DNA of 64,000 nucleotides from Solirubrobacter sp963724195 (GTDB lineage: Bacteria > Actinomycetota > Thermoleophilia > Solirubrobacterales > Solirubrobacteraceae): the NCBI GenBank assembly GCA_963724195.1, contig CAVRTQ010000010.1, positions 124,001 to 188,000 on the forward strand. Direction: 5' to 3'. Made by a program: the position numbers and the translations under genes. Below the pieces are notes generated by a model. It was given only the letters and a program-made list of their open reading frames with translations. It searched no databases and was not told the origin of the DNA. Of this stretch, positions 16,874 through 24,606 are shown piece after piece; the first letter of the stretch is position 1; every line of letters begins with the position of its first letter.

Positions 16874-17673
16874 GGTACAGCGCCGCCATGCCCGCGTACG
16901 GCGCGTAGGCGGAGAAGAACCCGCGCACCTCGTCCTCGTCGGCGATGGCGCGCGGGTTGCCCGTCGAGAGCCGCCCGACGAGCTTGAGATAGCCCAGGTC
17001 GCCCGCGGGCACGACGTCGAGCCGCCCGAGCCCGTACAGGGCGAGGCACTCGACCGTCCACGTCCCGATCTCGGGGATGGCGAGCAGCCGACGGTCGTCG
17101 CCCCAGCTCGACTCGCCCCGCCGCCACCTCGCGCGCGGCGAGGCGGAGCGCCCGGGTGCGCTTCGGGGCCAGGCCGCAGGCGTCGATCTCCGCCGGCGCC
17201 AAGGCCGCGACCGTCGCGGCGTCCGGGGCGTCGCGCAGGGCGCCGTAGCGCGGGCCGTGGGCGGCGATCAGGCGGCGCTGGATCTCCTTGGCGCGGACGA
17301 GCTCGATCAGCTGCTCGGTGATCGCCCAGGTGAGCGCCTCGAACGGGTCGGGGTTGCGGCGCACGCGCAGCCACGGGCGAGCGCGGATCGCGCGGCCGAG
17401 CAGCGGGTCGTCGCGGAAGCGGGCGTGGAAGTCCTCGAGGTCGTCGTCGATGCCGGTGGCGAACCGCATGCGGGCGATGCCCTCGCGGGCGGCGGCCTCG
17501 GTGGCGGCGCGGGCGGCGAAGACCGTGCCGGAGACGGCGACGACCACGGGCGCCCCGCCCACGTGGAGAAGCCGGACGAGCCCGTTCCCGCGCCGGCGGG
17601 TGAGCCCGTCCATCGTCGGCGGGCCGAGCCGGAACGCCGGCCAGCGCGGCTCCACGACTTCCCGCACGAGCAC
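16788..17673 (-). CDS. alkA: AlkA-type DNA-3-methyladenine glycosylase, frameshifted near 17085
   Basis: Base-excision repair enzyme that removes alkylated bases. The helix-hairpin-helix/GPD region includes PFEALTWAITEQLI, LRDAPDAATVAALAPAEIDACGLAPKR and, in a second frame, IPEIGTWTVECLALYGLGR followed by the catalytic-Asp segment VVPAGDLGYLKLVGRL. The frame changes once near 17085. The start is uncertain: longer in-frame starts exist up to 17760, but they would run through a strong hairpin at 17687-17709, so GTG 17673 is preferred. The 3-prime end overlaps thiY. The predicted C-terminus, ALYLSGPARTLPAPRP onward, looks longer than usual. Confidence 0.8.
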
Positions 17674-17686
17674 ATCGAGAGCCGGC

Positions 17687-17709
17687 TTTTCCACCGTGGC
17701 GGTGGAAAA
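17687..17709. terminator. Hairpin TTTTCCACCG/CGGTGGAAAA between two minus-strand genes
   Basis: Ten-base perfect arms surround a 3-base loop, between the small membrane gene at 17763-18056 and alkA, both on the minus strand. The tail on each side of the stem is a run of four A or T. It would act as an intrinsic terminator for the upstream gene, or it is a small extragenic palindrome. Confidence 0.55.
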
Positions 17710-17762
17710 CCCAGCCCGGCGGGCCTGCCGCCCATGGTGAACGCCCGCGGGCGCGTACACCG

Positions 17763-18056
17763 CTAGCTGCGCTTGAGCAGGTGGACGTCGATCAAGAACG
17801 AGTTCGAGCCGACGATCTCGCCCAGCGGGCCCGACTTCTTGCGCTTCTTGGCGGCCTTCTTGGTGCGGTGGCGCTTGACCACCGCGACCGTGCAGGCGCC
17901 GGCGACGAAGCCGGTGGCGGCGAGCGCCGCGGCTTGCACCGTGGGGACCGAGAGCGCGCCGACGCTCGTCGGTTCCTCGATCACTCCAGCTTCAGTGACG
18001 ACGGGCAGGCCGTCGACGACCTCGCCCTCCGTGACTTCTCCGTCCTCGTCGACCAC
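17763..18056 (-). CDS. Small membrane protein of unknown function
   Basis: A 97-residue protein with an acidic N-terminus (about 1-30), one hydrophobic helix (about 41-60, AAALAATGFVAGACTVAVV) and a very basic stretch, KRHRTKKAAKKRKK. It ends in a conserved-looking segment, SNSFLIDVHLLKRS. The GTG start at 18056 has no evident ribosome binding site. It follows the fatty acid hydroxylase by 12 bases on the same strand. Function unknown. Confidence 0.65.
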   Translation of the reverse strand: MVDEDGEVTEGEVVDGLPVVTEAGVIEEPTSVGALSVPTVQAAALAATGFVAGACTVAVVKRHRTKKAAKKRKKSGPLGEIVGSNSFLIDVHLLKRS

Positions 18057-18068
18057 GAAAGAGAGACA

Positions 18069-18683
18069 CTACCGCCCGCGGCGGACGTGCATGGTGCCGA
18101 ACACGCGATCCCAGTACGGGGCGCTGATGCCGAACCCGCGCTCGTCGTCCTGGAAGTGATGGCGCATATGCAGCTCCCGCAGCCACTTTCCGAACCGTGT
18201 GCGCGGGGTGTGGTGGTGCAGGGCGAAGTGGATCATGTCGTAAGCGAGGTAACCACCGAGGAAGCCGGCGCCGAACGCGAACGCCCGCTCGGGCCCGAGC
18301 ACGAGCCAGAAGAGGGCGTAGAAGATCAGCGCCAACGGCACCGAGGCCCCGGGCGGCATGACGAGCCGCAGCGGGTCGTTCGGGTGATCGTGGTGGACGC
18401 CGTGGATCATCCAGTGCAGGCGCGCCCCGATCCCGTGGTCGGGCTCGAAGTGGAAGATCACGCGGTGGATCCAGTACTCGGCGAGCGTCCAGAAGAAGTA
18501 GCCGCCGACCGCGTACGCGAACGCCTGCCACAGCCCGACCCGGTCCACGCCGAACGCGAACAGCACCGCGATCGCGGGCCCGAAGATGACGACCGGAACG
18601 ATGTGATGAACGCGGGTGAACTTGTCCAGGAGGCCCGACTTGAACATCGGGGGGGAAGCCTTCAGGAACTCGCTGCGATCCAT
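18069..18683 (-). CDS. Fatty acid hydroxylase-superfamily (FA2H/Scs7-like) di-iron membrane enzyme
   Basis: A 204-residue membrane enzyme with four helices and the full set of iron-binding His clusters: HRVIFH (73-78), HGVHHDH (94-100), HFALHHH (152-158) and HMRHH (172-176). The spacing fits the fatty acid 2-hydroxylase branch, which hydroxylates the acyl chain of sphingolipids in eukaryotes and some bacteria; sterol and carotenoid hydroxylases share the superfamily. It begins 10 bases after the stop of an acyltransferase gene on the same strand. A serine-palmitoyltransferase-like gene lies just beyond, which supports a lipid hydroxylase role. TAAGGT lies seven bases before the ATG. Confidence 0.87.
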   Translation of the reverse strand: MDRSEFLKASPPMFKSGLLDKFTRVHHIVPVVIFGPAIAVLFAFGVDRVGLWQAFAYAVGGYFFWTLAEYWIHRVIFHFEPDHGIGARLHWMIHGVHHDHPNDPLRLVMPPGASVPLALIFYALFWLVLGPERAFAFGAGFLGGYLAYDMIHFALHHHTPRTRFGKWLRELHMRHHFQDDERGFGISAPYWDRVFGTMHVRRGR

Positions 18684-18693
18684 CAACGGAACC

Positions 18694-19809
18694 TTACAAA
18701 ACCCGTTCGTAGACCCGGAAGCGCCGCACGACGCGGCCGCCCATCGCTTCCATGGCGCGGTTCATGTTCTTGTTGGACTCGAGGATCCAGCCCATCTCGC
18801 CCCACGTCTGCGGCGTGCGCGAGGCGGTGTCGAAGTGCTCGACGTACAGCGCCGCCGCCACCCCCGTGTGCTGATAGGCGGGCTTGACGCCGAGGAACCC
18901 GACTCGAACCCGGTCGATGATCCACTTCTTGCGCAGGAAGTGCAGCCAGCCGAACGGCAGCAGGCGCCCCTGCATCTTCACCAGCACCTGGTTGATGTCC
19001 GGGAACGTGAGCGCGACCGCCGCCGTCTCCCCCTCGGCCGTCTCGGCCACCATCACCCAGTTGCGGTCGAAGACGAGCTGCATCTCCTGGACGTACGCGT
19101 CGAGGTCGCGCTCCGTGTACGGCACGAAGCCCCAGTTCTCGCTCCAGGCCTCGTTGTAGACCTCGGCGAAGCGGTCCAGGTCGCCCCGCAGCGCGCGCCG
19201 TGACGAGCGCCGGATCGTGATGCCGTGCCGCGACTCCACGCGCTCGGCGAGCTTGAAGACGATCGGCAGGATCCGCGAGCGGTCCGAGATGACGAGCTCG
19301 TACATGAGCAGGTCCTCGGCCTTGGCGAGCCCGGCCTCCTCGCAGCGCTGCGCGTAGTACGGCGGGTGCCACGGCTGCTTGATGAACGGCATCCGCTCGA
19401 AGCCGTCGATCTGGACGCCGCACTCGTCGTTCATCGTGAAGTCCATCGGGCCGATCATGCGCCCGCGGCCCTGGGCCCGCAGCCACGACGCGGCGGCCTC
19501 CAGCAGCGACGGCAGGATGTCCGGCGCGTCCTCCAGCTCCAGGAAGCCGAACATGCCCGTGGCGCGATCCTCGAAGTGCTCGTCGTACTGGGCGCTGATC
19601 CGGCCCACGACGCGCCCGTCGCGCCAGGCCAGGAAGAGCTGCGCGTCGCCGTGCGAGAACAGCGGGTTCTGCGAGCGCATCAGGAAGAAGTGCCGCTCCA
19701 GACGGAGCGGGGGCACCCAGACGGCGGAGGTAGAGTGCAGCCGGTACGGGAGCTCGACGAACTCTCGGCGGTCTCGCCAGGACGAGACCGGACGGACGAC
19801 CACGCTCAC
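18694..19809 (-). CDS. GNAT-fold acyltransferase, possibly a bacterial ceramide synthase
   Basis: A 371-residue two-part GNAT protein. The N-terminal part is VVVRPVSSWRDRREFVELPY...WVPPLRLERHFFL...GDAQLFLAWRDGRVVGRISAQYD. A middle segment, GPMDFTMNDECGVQIDGF, follows, and the second GNAT-like half contains VGFLGVKPAYQHTGVAAALY. This length and layout fit the large GNAT-like acyltransferases that include the ceramide synthase described from Caulobacter; that match is from memory of the family and not computed. It is divergent from a serine-palmitoyltransferase-like gene 17 bases away and is followed by a fatty acid hydroxylase. GTG 19809 is chosen; TTG 19827 is possible. Confidence 0.72.
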   Translation of the reverse strand: MSVVVRPVSSWRDRREFVELPYRLHSTSAVWVPPLRLERHFFLMRSQNPLFSHGDAQLFLAWRDGRVVGRISAQYDEHFEDRATGMFGFLELEDAPDILPSLLEAAASWLRAQGRGRMIGPMDFTMNDECGVQIDGFERMPFIKQPWHPPYYAQRCEEAGLAKAEDLLMYELVISDRSRILPIVFKLAERVESRHGITIRRSSRRALRGDLDRFAEVYNEAWSENWGFVPYTERDLDAYVQEMQLVFDRNWVMVAETAEGETAAVALTFPDINQVLVKMQGRLLPFGWLHFLRKKWIIDRVRVGFLGVKPAYQHTGVAAALYVEHFDTASRTPQTWGEMGWILESNKNMNRAMEAMGGRVVRRFRVYERVL

Positions 19810-19826
19810 GGAGGCGGACCCTAGCA

Positions 19827-21074
19827 ATGCCGACAGCCATCGATGTCTTCGCGAAGGTCCGAGGACACGAACGGGCGGAGCAGCTGCGCGCGGCCCGCGA
19901 GGCCGACCTGCTGCCCTACTTCCGCCGCCTCGAAGGCCCCGCCGGGCCGATCGTGGAGATGGAGGGCGCGGAGCGCATCATGCTCGGCTCCAACAACTAC
20001 CTCGGGCTCACGGCCGACCCGCGCGTGCAGGACGCCGCGCGCGCCGCGCTGGACAAGTACGGCACCGGCCTGACGGGCAGCCGCCTGCTCAACGGGACGC
20101 TCGACCTGCACCTGGAGCTCGAGGCCGAGCTCGCGGAGTGGATGGGCACCGAGGAGGCGATCGTCTTCTCCACCGGCCACCAGGCCAACGTGGGCACGCT
20201 GGGCACGATCCTCGGCGTCGGCGACACCGTCATCGTCGACTCCGCCGACCACGCCTCGATCCTCGACGGCTGCCTGATCTCCAAGGCCAAGCTGCGCCCG
20301 TTCAAGCACAACCGCCTGGACCGGCTGGAGAAGATGCTCTCGCGTGCCGTGGACGACGGTGGCGGCGTCCTGGTCGTCGTGGACGGCGTGTTCTCGATGG
20401 AGGGCGACATCGCGCCGCTCCCGCGGATCGTCGAGCTGTGCAAGGCGTACGGCGCGCGGCTGATGGTCGACGAGGCGCACGGCGCCGGCGTGCTCGGCGC
20501 ACGCGGGGCGGGCGCGTCGGAGCTGCTGGGCGTGGAGGCCGACGTGGACCTGCGCATGGGCACGTTCAGCAAGTCGCTGGCGTCCTGCGGCGGCTTCATC
20601 GCCGGCTCGCACGAGGTGATCGACTTCCTGCGCGTCTCGAGCCGCGCGTTCCTGTTCACGGCGAGCGGCGTGCCGGCCGCCCTGGGGGCCGCGCTGGCCG
20701 CGCTGCGGATCATCCGCTCCGACGAGGGCCCGGCGCTGCTGCAGCGCGTCCTCGACAACGGCGAGTACCTGTCAAACGGTCTTGACGCGCTCGGTTTCCG
20801 CGTCGTGCGCGGCGAGCCGGCGGTCACGCCGATCGTGCCCGTCCTGGTCGAGGACGACTGGAAGGCCGTGCTCCTGTGGCGGGCGCTGTACGACGCCGGC
20901 GTCTACGTCAACGTCGCGATCCATCCGGCCGTGCCACCGGGCGGTGCGCTGCTGCGGACGAGCGTGATGGCCACCCACGACCGCGACGTCCTCGACCGGG
21001 CGCTCAAGGCCTTCGAAAACGTCAAGCAGAAATTCGAATCCGAGCACGGCACACTCCCCGGCCCGGCCGCATAG
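19827..21074 (+). CDS. Serine palmitoyltransferase-like alpha-oxoamine synthase (PLP)
   Basis: A 415-residue PLP enzyme that condenses an amino acid with an acyl-CoA or acyl-ACP. Family blocks are LGSNNYLGLTADPRV, GSRLLNGT, DHASILDG (His142), VDEAHGAG (Asp215) and GTFSKSLAS with the PLP Lys at 249. The GTFSKS motif is that of serine palmitoyltransferase (Sphingomonas enzyme), while ketobutyrate CoA ligase has GTLGKA and E. coli BioF TFGKG. The C-terminal YVNVAIHPAVPPGGALLRTSV also fits the SPT branch. No biotin or threonine-catabolic genes are nearby. The ATG has GGAGG 12 bases upstream. KBL or BioF activity cannot be excluded by eye. Confidence 0.82.
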   Translation: MPTAIDVFAKVRGHERAEQLRAAREADLLPYFRRLEGPAGPIVEMEGAERIMLGSNNYLGLTADPRVQDAARAALDKYGTGLTGSRLLNGTLDLHLELEAELAEWMGTEEAIVFSTGHQANVGTLGTILGVGDTVIVDSADHASILDGCLISKAKLRPFKHNRLDRLEKMLSRAVDDGGGVLVVVDGVFSMEGDIAPLPRIVELCKAYGARLMVDEAHGAGVLGARGAGASELLGVEADVDLRMGTFSKSLASCGGFIAGSHEVIDFLRVSSRAFLFTASGVPAALGAALAALRIIRSDEGPALLQRVLDNGEYLSNGLDALGFRVVRGEPAVTPIVPVLVEDDWKAVLLWRALYDAGVYVNVAIHPAVPPGGALLRTSVMATHDRDVLDRALKAFENVKQKFESEHGTLPGPAA

Positions 21075-21143
21075 CAGATTCACCGGACGGTTACATCGCT
21101 TATAAAAACCATGCTCTTTGCGGGTCCCGAGGGTGGTTGAGCG

Positions 21144-21173
21144 TTGCCGTATGGACTGCTCCACGGCTAGCCT
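21144..21173 (+). promoter_or_regulatory. Promoter of the mIHF-like gene
   Basis: TTGCCG (21144-21149) and TAGCCT (21168-21173) are 18 bases apart. Transcription would start near 21180, leaving a leader of about 150 bases before the ATG at 21334. TAGCCT is the same -10 hexamer seen before the genes at 1197 and 57043. Confidence 0.5.
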
Positions 21174-21190
21174 CCTCACTCGGTTGAGCG

Positions 21191-21255
21191 CGACAGCGCG
21201 GGGCCCCAGGGATCGGGACACTCCTGGGGGCCGGATAGGTCGGGCAACGCTGTCG
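21191..21255 (+). promoter_or_regulatory. Structured 5-prime leader of the mIHF-like gene
   Basis: An outer stem CGACAGCG (21191-21198) pairs with CGCTGTCG (21248-21255). It encloses an inner hairpin in which GGCCCCAGG (21202-21210) pairs with CCTGGGGGCC (21223-21232, one bulged G). No protein-coding sequence is evident in this leader. It could be a ribosomal or RNA-based control element, or a small RNA. No known riboswitch class was recognised. Confidence 0.5.
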
Positions 21256-21333
21256 GGCGTGGTCAGACTGGTCTGCGCGCGCGATCCACCGATTGCACGT
21301 AAATCAATTTTCTGAAGGAAGCGGGGAGGTTCG

Positions 21334-21669
21334 ATGGGAACATCTGCGATAGCCCCTGCGCCGCCACAGCACATGCGGGCGCTGGAACAGGCCAATCGCG
21401 TGAGACTGGCGCGCGCTGAGCTCAAACGCCAGGTGGCGGAGGGCGAAGCGACGGTGGCCGGGATCGTGCTCGACTGCCCTTGGGAGGCGGAGAGCATGAC
21501 CATCGCGGACCTTTTGATGAGCCAGCATCGCTGGGGCCGGTCGCGTTGCCGCCGGTTCCTCACGTCGATTTCGATGCTGGAGACGAAGACGGTCGGCTCG
21601 ATGACCGAGCGCCAGCGCAAGGAGCTGGCCGGTCGCCTCGACGAGGGGTACAGCGCTGTAGCCGCGTAG
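21334..21669 (+). CDS. mIHF-like actinobacterial nucleoid protein
   Basis: A 111-residue basic helical protein resembling mycobacterial/Streptomyces integration host factor (mIHF/sIHF). The pattern is a long N-terminal helix with LARAELKRQVAEGEATVAGIVLD, then a helix-two-turn-helix-like core (MTIADLLMSQHRWGRSRCRRFLTSI) and the ending TERQRKELAGRL. In this family the protein binds and bends DNA and organises the nucleoid. GGGGAGG lies six bases before ATG 21334. It is more divergent than typical mIHF, with a Cys-containing loop replacing the usual VGK-type turn (GRSRCRRF). Probably one of several paralogues in the genome. Confidence 0.75.
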   Translation: MGTSAIAPAPPQHMRALEQANRVRLARAELKRQVAEGEATVAGIVLDCPWEAESMTIADLLMSQHRWGRSRCRRFLTSISMLETKTVGSMTERQRKELAGRLDEGYSAVAA

Positions 21670-21703
21670 CGCCGTGACGTTGCGGCGTCGGCGAGCCCGT
21701 CCG

Positions 21704-22144
21704 TTACGCGGACGGCTCGCCGGCGCCGAAGCCGGGCCCGCGGGTGGCGATCTCGACGACGTGGCCGTCGGGATCGCGAATGTAGATCGAGCGGAACGAG
21801 CCACGGTCGAGCACGTCGGTGCAGTCGACCCCCCGCTCGCGCAGATAGTCGCGCCACGCCTCCTGCTCCTCCGGGCTCTCCACGCGAAGCGCGAAGTGGT
21901 GCGTCGAGCCGACGCCGACCACACCCGCCGGCAACTGCGCGTACTCCATGAAGCTCAGATAGCTGTCGCCGTCGCCGCCGTCGAACCACACGTGACGGGC
22001 GTCCGCGTCGTCATCCGAGGGAGCGTCGTGCACGACCGGCAGGCCGAGCGTGTCGCGGTAGAACGCGATGGTGCGCTCGAGATCGCTGCTGATCGCGGTT
22101 ACGTGGTGCAGCCCACGCAGCCGCATACGCTTGTCGTCTGACAC
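21704..22144 (-). CDS. VOC-family (glyoxalase/dioxygenase fold) metalloprotein
   Basis: A 146-residue protein with the paired beta-alpha-beta-beta-beta units of the VOC superfamily. Candidate metal ligands are His in LHHVTAIS, His in THHFALRV and Glu in GHVVEIATR. The motif YIRDPDGHVVEIA is characteristic. Substrate cannot be predicted; ring-cleaving dioxygenase-like and glyoxalase-like activities are both possible. The start is GTG 22144 (ATG 22126 is an alternative). TATCCT lies eight bases upstream, giving another leaderless promoter. Confidence 0.85.
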   Translation of the reverse strand: MSDDKRMRLRGLHHVTAISSDLERTIAFYRDTLGLPVVHDAPSDDDADARHVWFDGGDGDSYLSFMEYAQLPAGVVGVGSTHHFALRVESPEEQEAWRDYLRERGVDCTDVLDRGSFRSIYIRDPDGHVVEIATRGPGFGAGEPSA

Positions 22145-22166
22145 GCGGCGGAAGGATAGGTGACGG

Positions 22167-22619
22167 CTAGGCCGGAACCCGCTTGCGCTCCCAGACTCTC
22201 CGGAGCGCGACGAACGCGAGCAGGAACACGCCGAGCATGATCGGGACGACGAGGACGAGCGGGACGCGCGCGAATCCGATCACGACCGCGGTGGCCACGG
22301 CGGGGAACGCCGACAGCACGAGCGTGTGCGAGCGGAAGCCCGCGAAGTGCTCCCTGAAGGACGTGTCGAGGCCACCGAGCGCGCCGAGGGAGAGGCCGAG
22401 CGCGAGCAGCACGCGGCCCTGGGTCTGGTCGTTGCGGAACAGGCCGAGCACGATCAGGACGATCCCGATCAGCACGCACAACTCCACGAGCGGGAACGGG
22501 TGCCAGGGCGCGTTGAGCTTGTCCGGCCGCTCGTCGACCCGCCGCGGCGGCCGCGGCGGGACCTGGGGAGCGGTGGACTTCGCGCGGCGCCGGCGCTTGC
22601 TCTTGTTGTGGCGGCTCAC
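22167..22619 (-). CDS. Four-helix membrane protein of unknown function
   Basis: A 150-residue protein with a very basic N-terminus (SRHNKSKRRRRAKST), a Pro/Arg-rich linker, and four hydrophobic helices from about residue 43 on (FPLVELCVLIGIVLIVLGLF, LLALGLSLGALGG and two more). GTG 22619 is chosen as start because it gives a compact N-terminus; longer in-frame starts run into the divergent gene region. I do not recognise the family. Confidence 0.62.
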   Translation of the reverse strand: MSRHNKSKRRRRAKSTAPQVPPRPPRRVDERPDKLNAPWHPFPLVELCVLIGIVLIVLGLFRNDQTQGRVLLALGLSLGALGGLDTSFREHFAGFRSHTLVLSAFPAVATAVVIGFARVPLVLVVPIMLGVFLLAFVALRRVWERKRVPA

Positions 22620-22699
22620 GCGGCTGTTGATCGTACAAATCCGCGAAGCGATTTCGAAGCGGCCATCGGCACGGGCGTAGCCCGTCGGCATGCCCGCCG

Positions 22700-22705
22700 T
22701 ATCTT
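22700..22705 (+). promoter_or_regulatory. -10 element (TATCTT) of a leaderless promoter
   Basis: TATCTT ends six bases before GTG 22712, with no Shine-Dalgarno sequence between. It supports GTG 22712 as the start of the membrane protein gene that follows. Confidence 0.5.
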
Positions 22706-22711
22706 TGTGGC

Positions 22712-23185
22712 GTGGCTCGCAACGATCCGACGGACACGGGCGGGCTCTTCATCGGGCGCCGACCGGGCACCGGGCCGGTGCACTACCGCGGCACGCCGGA
22801 GCGCGGGTCTTCCGGGCGCCAGCGCCTGGACGGGCTGCTCGCGCTGCTCGTGCTGGCGGTGGAGACGCTGCTGTGCTTGTCGGTGTGGGGGCCGCAGCCG
22901 CTGGCCTGGCTGTGGATCGCCTCCCAGGTCGACTACCTCGCGGACTCGAACTTCCTCGGCATCATGGTCGCGTTCTTCGGCATCCTCGCCTCGTTGATGA
23001 TCACCCTGGCCCTGGCGAACCGCCTGGACCGCCTGTGGCGCCTGCTGCGCCGCGCCGCGGGCCACGACCAGCGCGAGGGCGTGCTGCCCCGCATCTTCGG
23101 CGCCACGGCCGTGATCGCGCTCGTCGCGTTCGGGTTCTGGTTCCTCGTGCTCGAAGGCCCCGCGCCCTCGCTCGCGCCGCGCTGA
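22712..23185 (+). CDS. Three-helix membrane protein of unknown function
   Basis: A 157-residue protein. The soluble N-terminus has the motif TDTGGLFIGRRPGTGPVHYR, then three hydrophobic helices follow at about 40-62, 77-98 and 128-150. The N-terminal TGGLFIGRRPGT pattern looks conserved but I cannot name the family. Its stop overlaps the next start (TGATG), so it is coupled to the aminotransferase gene. Confidence 0.68.
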   Translation: MARNDPTDTGGLFIGRRPGTGPVHYRGTPERGSSGRQRLDGLLALLVLAVETLLCLSVWGPQPLAWLWIASQVDYLADSNFLGIMVAFFGILASLMITLALANRLDRLWRLLRRAAGHDQREGVLPRIFGATAVIALVAFGFWFLVLEGPAPSLAPR

Positions 23186-24154
23186 TGCGGCGTCTGCTGC
23201 GCTACTACCGTCAGTTCGACGAGCTCTCGCCGGACGAAGTGAGTGCGGAGCTGCGCGCCCGGCGCGACGAGGAACGGGCGCGCGACGTCGTGCGCACGCC
23301 GGCGTTGGATCTCTCGGGCGGCGCGTGGCACGGGCCGCCGCATCCGGAGATCGTCAACGCGGCGACGTTCGCGCTGCGGCGGGCCGTGAACGACTACGCG
23401 GACGTGACCCCGCTGCGGAACGCGATCGCCGCGTCGCACGACGTCGATCCCGCGCGTGTGGTGGTCGGACACGGCGCGGGGGAACTGATCCGCGCGGCAC
23501 TGCGAGCCACGGCCACCGAGGAGGTCGCGCTCGTCTGGCCTGGCTGGCAGCAGCTGCCCGCGTTGGTCGAAGAAGCCGGCGCGCGGCCCGTTCCCGTCGA
23601 TGCCATCGCCCGCGGGCGCACCACCGTCTTGACGACTCCGGCCGACCCGACCGGCGCCGTCATCGACTTCGAGGGCGGCGACGACTGGCTGATCGTCGAC
23701 GAAGCGCTCGCCGACTTCGCCGACGACGCGCCGATCGTCGACCACCCGAAGGTGATCCAGGTGCGCTCGTTCTCCAAGGGGCACGCCATGGGTGGGTTTC
23801 GCGTGGGGTACGCGGTGCTTGGGGACCGGGGTGTCGTTGCCGTTGGCGCCGGTCGGCGGCGTGGGTGCCGCGGCGGTCGCGGGCGCGTTGTGGGCCGTGG
23901 AGAACGGGGCGCCGGGGGTGGCGCGGCGGCGCGAGCAGGTCGCGCGGGAGCGAGCGCGGCTCGTGGACGCGTTGGGCGCGCGGGTGGCCGACGGCGTGGG
24001 GCCGTACGTGTGGCTGGAGGCCTCGGCCGAGGAGCTCGCCGCCGCGCGGGTGTACGTGGCGCCCGGGACCGCCTGGGGGTCTAGCGATCACGTGCGCGTG
24101 ACGTTGCGGGACGCGGCTGCGACGGATCGGCTGCTCGACGCGCTGCGTGGTTGA
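23185..24154 (+). CDS. HisC-like class I/II aminotransferase, frameshifted near 23825
   Basis: About 323 residues when restored. Fold-type I PLP enzyme with the HisC/CobD-like layout: TPLRNAIAASHDVDPARVVVGHGAGELI, then NPx-equivalent LTTPADPTGAVIDF, DDWLIVDEALADF and the PLP-lysine motif RSFSKGHAMGGFRVGYAV. The last third (LPLAPVGGVGAAAVAGALW...SSDHVRVTLRDAAATDRLLDAL) is in another frame after about 23825, where an extra T in GTGCTTGGGG accounts for the shift. Likely substrate is an amino-acid phosphate or similar; there are no his or cob genes nearby. It is coupled to the upstream membrane gene. Confidence 0.82.
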
Positions 24155-24181
24155 ACGGCGAGCACACCCGCTGTCCGCCGC

Positions 24182-24242
24182 GTCAAGAAACCCGTGCCCG
24201 GGCGGTCGCGGAGTGCGCCGCGTTCGTCACGGGTTTCTTGAC
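24182..24242. terminator. Inverted repeat GTCAAGAAACCCGTG, probable terminator
   Basis: Fifteen-base perfect arms at 24182-24196 and 24228-24242 surround a 31-base GC-rich loop, 27 bases after the aminotransferase stop. The outer arm sequence GTCAAGNAAC is shared with the inverted repeat at 24564-24600. Position after a stop codon suggests a terminator or an extragenic palindrome. Confidence 0.55.
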
Positions 24243-24563
24243 CCGTCGGGGCGGGCGTGCTTTGGGCGGGTGAGGCGGGTGCCCCGCACTGCGCAAACGC
24301 TCGCGTTCACGTCTTCGTCACGCCGAGGGACGGTCCACGCCACGCGAGGTGATCAGTTGCCGGCTCAGTGGTCGACAAACTCGTACCCTCGCGTGCCCGG
24401 GTGGCGCGTTGCCGCTCACTCGCGCGTGCGATCCGGTCAGTTAGGCCGCTGTGAGCACGACCAACGCTGACGCGATGGCCCGCGGACGTAACGCGCACCG
24501 CCCGCGCCCGGGCGCACCCGGTGCAACCGGCTCACCCGCACAAGAGCGCGCCGGCCGCCGCGG
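24243..24563. other. Intergenic stretch with no recognised gene
   Basis: This 320-base stretch between two convergent genes is bounded on both sides by related inverted repeats. Short open frames exist on both strands but their composition shows no domain, signal or ribosome binding site. I see no tRNA or small-RNA structure in it. Confidence 0.5.
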
Positions 24564-24600
24564 GTCAAGGAACTCGCATGCGAAGCGCGAGTTACTTGAC
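24564..24600. terminator. Inverted repeat GTCAAGGAACTCGC, probable terminator
   Basis: Fourteen-base arms at 24564-24577 and 24587-24600, with one mismatch, surround a 9-base loop. It lies six bases beyond the stop of the minus-strand gene at 24607. It would terminate the long mce operon transcript. The arms resemble those of the repeat at 24182-24242. Confidence 0.6.
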
Positions 24601-24606
24601 GCGCGG

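Noticed and set aside
19827..21074. Biotin synthesis enzyme (BioF) or ketobutyrate CoA ligase
   Set aside because: The PLP-lysine motif GTFSKS and the C-terminal blocks fit the serine palmitoyltransferase branch, and no biotin or threonine genes are nearby. The alternatives are kept as caveats.
24243..24563. Short open frames and possible tRNA in the intergenic stretch
   Set aside because: No cloverleaf, no ribosome binding site and no recognisable domain.
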